The notes below the pieces were generated by a model, which had not been told where the DNA came from, ran no database searches, and was given only the letters and a program-made list of their open reading frames with translations. Below, piece by piece: positions 6,007 through 10,092 of a DNA stretch of 10,092 bases; positions within the stretch are counted from its first letter, which is position 1, and every line of letters begins with the position of its first letter. Origin of the DNA: JBBSVE01 sp038233815 (GTDB lineage: Bacteria; Pseudomonadota; Alphaproteobacteria; Rhodobacterales; Rhodobacteraceae); assembly GCA_038233815.1 (NCBI GenBank), contig JBBSVE010000108.1, positions 1-10,092 on the forward strand, in the 5' to 3' direction. The position numbers and the translations under genes were made by a program.

Positions 6007-6666
6007 ATGGACCTGCTGGAGGCTCGGGGGCTCTATCGCTTCTTCCACGTCGGGGACGCGGAATCCGCAGCTCTGCGCGGGGTCAGCCTCAGCCTGGCTG
6101 CGGGCGAGACGCTGGCGATCATGGGCCCGTCGGGAAGCGGGAAATCGACGCTTCTGAACTGTCTCACCGGGCTCGACGATCCGGATGCCGGGCAGGTGAC
6201 GGTCTGCGGCGACCGGCTCTCACGCAAGCCGGAGGCGGTGCGTGCGCATCTGCGGGCACGAAGCTTCGGCATCCTGATGCAGGCGGGCAACCTCTTTCAG
6301 CATCTCACGGTGCGGGAAAATATCCGCTTTCAGATGCAGCTTGCGGGACGCCCCGATAAGGACCGGATCGCACCGCTGATCGACAGCGTCGGGCTTTCGC
6401 ACCGCGCCGACGCCCGCCCAACGCAGCTTTCGGGCGGCGAAACGGCGCGCGCGGGACTGGCCGTGGCGCTGTCGGTCGATCCGCCGATCCTCGTCGCCGA
6501 CGAGCCGACGGCAGAGGTCGATGCCGAGACCGAGGCGGGTCTTCTCGCCCGGTTCGACGCGCGCAAGGCGGCGGGCCTTGCCACGCTGATCGCCACGCAC
6601 AGCGAAGCGCTGGCGGCCCGCGCCGACCGCGTGCTTCACCTTGTCGACGGAAAGGTTGCGTCATGA
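6007..6666 (+). CDS. ABC transporter ATPase, MacB/LolD type (first of two)
   Basis: 219 residues, a lone nucleotide-binding domain. The motifs are complete: Walker A GPSGSGKST (40-48), Q-loop Gln92 in MQAGNLF, signature LSGGE (141-145), Walker B ILVADE with catalytic Glu166, D-loop AEVD (169-172) and switch His198 in ATHS. The Q-loop-to-signature spacing and ADEPTAEVD fit the MacB/LolD/FtsE-like branch that pairs with FtsX-type permeases. The ATG lies one base after the previous TAG with only a poor ribosome binding site (AGTAGG), so translation is probably coupled. It differs clearly from the second ATPase in sequence but looks catalytically intact. It probably sits at the cytoplasmic face as one half of a heterodimer. 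Confidence 0.93.
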   Translation: MDLLEARGLYRFFHVGDAESAALRGVSLSLAAGETLAIMGPSGSGKSTLLNCLTGLDDPDAGQVTVCGDRLSRKPEAVRAHLRARSFGILMQAGNLFQHLTVRENIRFQMQLAGRPDKDRIAPLIDSVGLSHRADARPTQLSGGETARAGLAVALSVDPPILVADEPTAEVDAETEAGLLARFDARKAAGLATLIATHSEALAARADRVLHLVDGKVAS

Positions 6667-7337
6667 CTGATCCCCTGATCCGGGCCGACGGCCTCAACAA
6701 GAGCTTTGCGGTGCCGGACGGCGACGCCGTGGCCGTGCTGGCGGGCGTGACCTGCGAGGTTCTGCCGGAGCGCCATATCGCGCTGACTGGCCCTTCGGGC
6801 AGCGGAAAATCCACCCTGATGCATCTGATGGCAGGGTTGACGGAGCCCACGTCGGGCGCGCTCTCATGGCCCGCGCTCGGGCCCCGCGAGCGCCTGATGC
6901 CCGCGCATATTCAAGTCGTGTTTCAGGCGCAGAGCCTGTTCCCGCCGCTCGATGTGGCGGAAAACGTGGCGCTGCCGCTGCTGCTCGACAACCGGGGCGA
7001 TGCGGCCATGGCGCGCGCGATGGCGATGCTGGAGCGGTTCGGCCTTGAGGGTCTGGCCACGATGCTGCCGGAGGAGCTTTCGGGCGGTCAAGCGCAGCGC
7101 GTGGCGATGGTCCGGGCGCTGGTCATCGCACCCGCGCTGATCCTCGCCGACGAGCCGACGGGGCAACTCGACGGGAATACGGCGCAGGAGTTTCTGGCCG
7201 AAGTCCTTGCGGTCGCGGCAGAGACTGGGACCGCTGTGCTGATCGCGACGCACGATCCGCGGGCAGCCGAAATGATGGACGAGACGTGGGTGATGGACCA
7301 CGGCACGTTGCGCGGTCCGCAGGGGGTGGCGGCGTGA
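6663..7337 (+). CDS. ABC transporter ATPase, MacB/LolD type (second of two)
   Basis: 224 residues. Motifs are Walker A GPSGSGKST (43-51), Q-loop Gln88 in VFQAQSLFPPL, canonical signature LSGGQ (139-143) followed by AQRVAMVRAL, Walker B LILADE (159-164), D-loop GQLD (167-170) and switch His197 in ATHD. All catalytic residues are present. The start overlaps the preceding stop (ATGA), with GGAAAGG seven bases upstream, and its own stop overlaps the GTG start of the permease (GTGA). It therefore belongs to the same complex as the first ATPase. LolD/MacB partners usually work as homodimers, so two distinct ATPases feeding one fused permease suggests an asymmetric engine. Confidence 0.93.
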   Translation: MTDPLIRADGLNKSFAVPDGDAVAVLAGVTCEVLPERHIALTGPSGSGKSTLMHLMAGLTEPTSGALSWPALGPRERLMPAHIQVVFQAQSLFPPLDVAENVALPLLLDNRGDAAMARAMAMLERFGLEGLATMLPEELSGGQAQRVAMVRALVIAPALILADEPTGQLDGNTAQEFLAEVLAVAAETGTAVLIATHDPRAAEMMDETWVMDHGTLRGPQGVAA

Positions 7338-9988
7338 CCCTGCTCTGGATCGCGGGGCTTGTGCGGCACCGGCTGTTCCGTCTTGCCGGGACAGCTCTCG
7401 GGGTTGCGGTGACGGTGGCGCTGGTCGCGACGCTCGGCTTCTTTCTGACGGGGAGTTCGGCCACCATGACGGCGCGCGCGGTCGACGCCGTGCCGATCGA
7501 CTGGCAGGTCGAGGCGGTGCCGGGCTCCGACCCCGCAAAGATCGAGTCGGCGATCCGCAAGGCGGCGACGGTCAGCGCGCTCGATACCGCCCTCTATGCC
7601 ACCGCGGACGGGTTCGTGGCCACCACCGGGGGCACCGTGCAGACCACCGGGCCGGGCACGGTCATTGCTTTCGATCAGGGCTACCTTGCGCGGTTTCCGC
7701 AGGAGGTGCGGCTGCTGTCGGGTGACATGACCGGCGTGCTGATCGCGCAGCAGACGGCGGCGAACCTTCATGCCGGGCCGGGCGATACCGTCACGATCAA
7801 GCGCGTCGGTCTTGCGCCGGAGGCCGTCACCGTGACGGGTGTGGTGGAACTGCCGGATGCGGACGCGCTCTTTCAGGGCGTGGGCCTGCCGAAGCAGGCG
7901 ACCCCGCAGGCCCCGCCAGACAATGTGCTGATCCTGCCGATGGACGCGTGGCACCGGATCTTCGATCCGCAGCAGGCGGTTCGCCCGGACAGCACGCGGC
8001 TTCAGTTCCATGTCCGGCTCGACCATGCGGGCCTGCCGTCGCAGCCGGTTGCCGCGCTGACGAAAGTCAGCGGTGCGGCGCGCAATCTGGTGGCACGGGT
8101 CGCGGGGCAGGCGCTGGTGGCCGACAATCTGGGCGCGAGGCTCGACGCGGTTCGGGGCGACGCGCTCTATGCCACCGTGCTCTTTCTGTTTCTCGGATTG
8201 CCGGGCGTCGCGCTGGGGGCGGCGCTGACGATTGCTGTCGCGGCGAGCGGGGGCGACCGGCGGCGCGCAGAACAGTCGCTCCTGCGGATCCGGGGGGCGT
8301 CGGCGCGGCGCATCATGGCGCTGGCGGGGGCCGAGGCCGCCACCACGGGCATCGCTGGAGCGTTGATCGGGCTGGTCTTTGCGGCCCTTTTTGCCGCCCT
8401 CGCGCTGCCGTTATCGGGATCGGCGGGGGCATCGCTGCTGGCGGGCGGGATTGCGGTTGTCTTCGGGCTGGCGCTGGCGGCTGCGGCAGTGATGCTGCCC
8501 GCGTGGTCCGCGCTGCGAGGAGCGTCCGTCACGGCGACACGGCGGCTCGTGGGGCGCGGAACGGTGCCGGTCTGGCGGCGCGGCTGGTTCGATCTGATCC
8601 TGCTTGGCGCAGCCGTGCTGCTGTTCTGGCAGACGGCAAGCACCGGCTATCAGATCGTGCTCGCGCCCGAAGGCGTCGCCGCCACATCGGTCGACTACAA
8701 GGCGTTCCTCGCTCCCGCGCTGTTCTGGATCGGGGCCGCGCTTCTTGCGGTGCGCATCGTCTCGGCCCCGCTCCGCGCCAATGGACCGGTGCTCCACGCG
8801 TTCATCGCCCCGGTAGCCGGGCGTCTTGCCCCGATCGTGGGTGCTGCCTTGTCGCACCAGAGTCGCCGGATCACGCTCGGCATCGCGATGACGGCCCTGG
8901 CGGTCGCGTTCGGCGCCTCCACCGCGATCTTCAACACCACCTACAAGGGGCAGACGCAGGTCGATGCCGAACTGACCAATGGCGCGGATGTCACGGTGTT
9001 TGGCACCACCGCGTCACCGGCGGGGCAGAAGGCGGATGCGCTGGCCACCTTGCAGGGCGTTACGGCGCTGGAGCCGATGCAGCACCGCTTCGCCTATGTC
9101 GGATCGGACCTTCAGGACCTTTACGGCATCGACCCCGCCCGGATCGGTCGCGTTACGACGCTGTCGGATGCCTATTTCACCGGGAGTAGTGCTGCCGCGA
9201 TCCTGCAAAAGCTGCAAGCCACCCCGGACGGCGTTCTGGTGTCGCAGGAGACGGTGAACGACTTCCAGCTCTCGCTCGGCGATACGATCAACCTGCGCCT
9301 GATGAGCGCCGCCGATCATCAGTATCACCCGGTGCCGTTCCATTTCATAGGCATCGCGCGGGAGTTTCCGACCGCCCCGAAGGACAGCTTTCTGGTCGCC
9401 AACAGTGACTATATCGCCCAGATGACCGGCGATCCGGCGCAGGACTACATCCTGATGAAGGCGACGGGTGATCCTGCGGCCCTCGCCCGTGCCGCCACGG
9501 CGCTGGTGGCGGACGTGCCCGCGCTGACGGTGAAAGACATCGGGTCGGTCACGCATATCATCGGCTCCAGCCTCACGGCGGTGAACATGGACGCGCTGAC
9601 CCGGATCGAGCTGGCCTTCGCGGTGCTGATGGCGGCTGCAGCGGCGGGCTTGATGCTGGCGCTCGGCTTTCGCGACCGCCAGCGCGGGTTCGCGATCCTG
9701 ACGGCAATCGGCGCGAAACCGCGTCAGTTGGGCGCGTTCCTTTGGTCCGAGGGGATGCTGGTGATCGCAGGCGGTGTGGTGCTGGGTCTGGCGGCTGGCA
9801 CGGTCATCGCCTGGATGCTGGTGAAACTGCTGACTGGGGTGTTCGATCCGCCACCAGAGGCGCTGGCGATGCCCTGGGGCTGGCTGATGCTGCTGATTGT
9901 GCTGGTGGCGGTATCCGTCGCGGGGGCGGTGCTGCTGACGATGCGCGGTCTGCGGCAGGACGCGGTGGACCTGCTGCGCGATCTCTGA
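7334..9988 (+). CDS. MacB/LolC-like ABC permease with two FtsX domains fused in one chain
   Basis: 884 residues from a GTG that overlaps the stop of the second ATPase gene (GTGA), with AGGGGGT about six bases before it. About ten hydrophobic segments are seen: 18-40, 276-303, 332-360, 368-392, 418-433, 458-477, 512-534, 758-778, 806-832 and 850-870. Large extracytoplasmic domains lie at about 41-275 and 535-757 (MacB-PCD-like, with VTGVVELPDAD at 167-177 and FIGIAREFP at 671-679). Each half has an FtsX domain with a typical cytoplasmic coupling segment: LLRIRGASARRI (317-328) and GFAILTAIGAKPRQL (785-799). This is a full pseudo-dimeric type VII permease. Such systems work on substrates at or beyond the outer leaflet, for example lipoproteins, peptides or lipids, by mechanotransmission. 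The substrate here is unknown. It ends the operon; 104 non-coding bases follow to the window edge. Confidence 0.92.
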   Translation: MTLLWIAGLVRHRLFRLAGTALGVAVTVALVATLGFFLTGSSATMTARAVDAVPIDWQVEAVPGSDPAKIESAIRKAATVSALDTALYATADGFVATTGGTVQTTGPGTVIAFDQGYLARFPQEVRLLSGDMTGVLIAQQTAANLHAGPGDTVTIKRVGLAPEAVTVTGVVELPDADALFQGVGLPKQATPQAPPDNVLILPMDAWHRIFDPQQAVRPDSTRLQFHVRLDHAGLPSQPVAALTKVSGAARNLVARVAGQALVADNLGARLDAVRGDALYATVLFLFLGLPGVALGAALTIAVAASGGDRRRAEQSLLRIRGASARRIMALAGAEAATTGIAGALIGLVFAALFAALALPLSGSAGASLLAGGIAVVFGLALAAAAVMLPAWSALRGASVTATRRLVGRGTVPVWRRGWFDLILLGAAVLLFWQTASTGYQIVLAPEGVAATSVDYKAFLAPALFWIGAALLAVRIVSAPLRANGPVLHAFIAPVAGRLAPIVGAALSHQSRRITLGIAMTALAVAFGASTAIFNTTYKGQTQVDAELTNGADVTVFGTTASPAGQKADALATLQGVTALEPMQHRFAYVGSDLQDLYGIDPARIGRVTTLSDAYFTGSSAAAILQKLQATPDGVLVSQETVNDFQLSLGDTINLRLMSAADHQYHPVPFHFIGIAREFPTAPKDSFLVANSDYIAQMTGDPAQDYILMKATGDPAALARAATALVADVPALTVKDIGSVTHIIGSSLTAVNMDALTRIELAFAVLMAAAAAGLMLALGFRDRQRGFAILTAIGAKPRQLGAFLWSEGMLVIAGGVVLGLAAGTVIAWMLVKLLTGVFDPPPEALAMPWGWLMLLIVLVAVSVAGAVLLTMRGLRQDAVDLLRDL

Positions 9989-10092
9989 GCGGTGCGTCGT
10001 GCAGGGGCCAGGTTCTGCCGCCGTATGGATTTTTGTTAATGAAACCGACAAGCGGCATCGGCCCGGCACCCCCAATTCGATGACAGGGGACG

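Noticed and set aside
10000..10033. Possible intrinsic terminator after the permease (GGCCAGGTTCTGCC, then TTTTT)
   Set aside because: The stem is only five pairs with a bulge, and the T-run lies about 11 bases beyond it; too weak to call.
9014..10075. 353-codon minus-strand frame antisense to the permease
   Set aside because: Rich in Arg, Gln and His with no domain; it is the antisense of a well-supported FtsX-type permease, as is the 7088-8026 minus-strand frame.
10080..10086. ATGACAG, a match to one half of a PhoB box
   Set aside because: Only one half-site is visible before the window ends and no partner lies 11 bases upstream; a 7-base match is expected by chance.
1..10092. CRISPR arrays, tRNA/rRNA genes, insertion sequences
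   Set aside because: No regularly spaced repeats, no cloverleaf or rRNA-like sequence, and no recognisable transposase or terminal inverted repeats were found on either strand.

Overview
The window is GC-rich, almost fully coding DNA with strong G/C bias at third codon positions and many 4-base start/stop overlaps. Together with the gene content (a PlcP-like phosphoesterase beside a GT21 lipid glycosyltransferase, a COG4280-type membrane protein, two DedA-family proteins), this points to an alphaproteobacterium, perhaps Rhodobacterales or a relative. That placement is an inference from style and gene families; no rRNA or marker gene is present.

Layout. (1) Bases 1-566, + strand: the 3' part of a canonical DedA-family membrane protein. 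(2) Bases 567-897: a convergent intergenic stretch with no assignable gene, one hairpin, and an unrecognised coding-like frame on the minus strand. (3) Bases 898-4175, minus strand: a tight four-gene operon, in transcription order a PlcP-like metallophosphoesterase, a GT21 lipid glycosyltransferase, a divergent DedA-family protein and a GT2 glycosyltransferase. (4) Bases 4176-4330: a divergent intergenic region holding the likely promoters. (5) Bases 4331-5274, + strand: a COG4280-like, internally duplicated membrane protein translationally coupled to a 69-residue two-helix membrane protein. (6) Bases 5275-5429: a gap with an 8-bp-stem hairpin and a short palindrome. (7) Bases 5430-9988, + strand: a four-gene operon of a secreted PsbP-like protein, two different MacB/LolD-type ATPases and one 884-residue FtsX/MacB-type permease with two FtsX domains. 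(8) Bases 9989-10092: non-coding end of the window.

How the genes may work together. The minus-strand operon reads as a membrane-lipid remodelling cassette. A PlcP-like enzyme would release diacylglycerol from phospholipids, the GT21 enzyme would glycosylate it, the GT2 enzyme would add a second sugar or make a lipid-linked sugar donor, and the DedA protein could move a lipid across the membrane. The first two steps follow known enzyme families; the roles of the last two genes are inference. The plus-strand ABC operon looks like a type VII (MacB/LolCDE-like) system in which two non-identical ATPases serve one fused permease, with an exported partner encoded first. Its substrate cannot be told from sequence.
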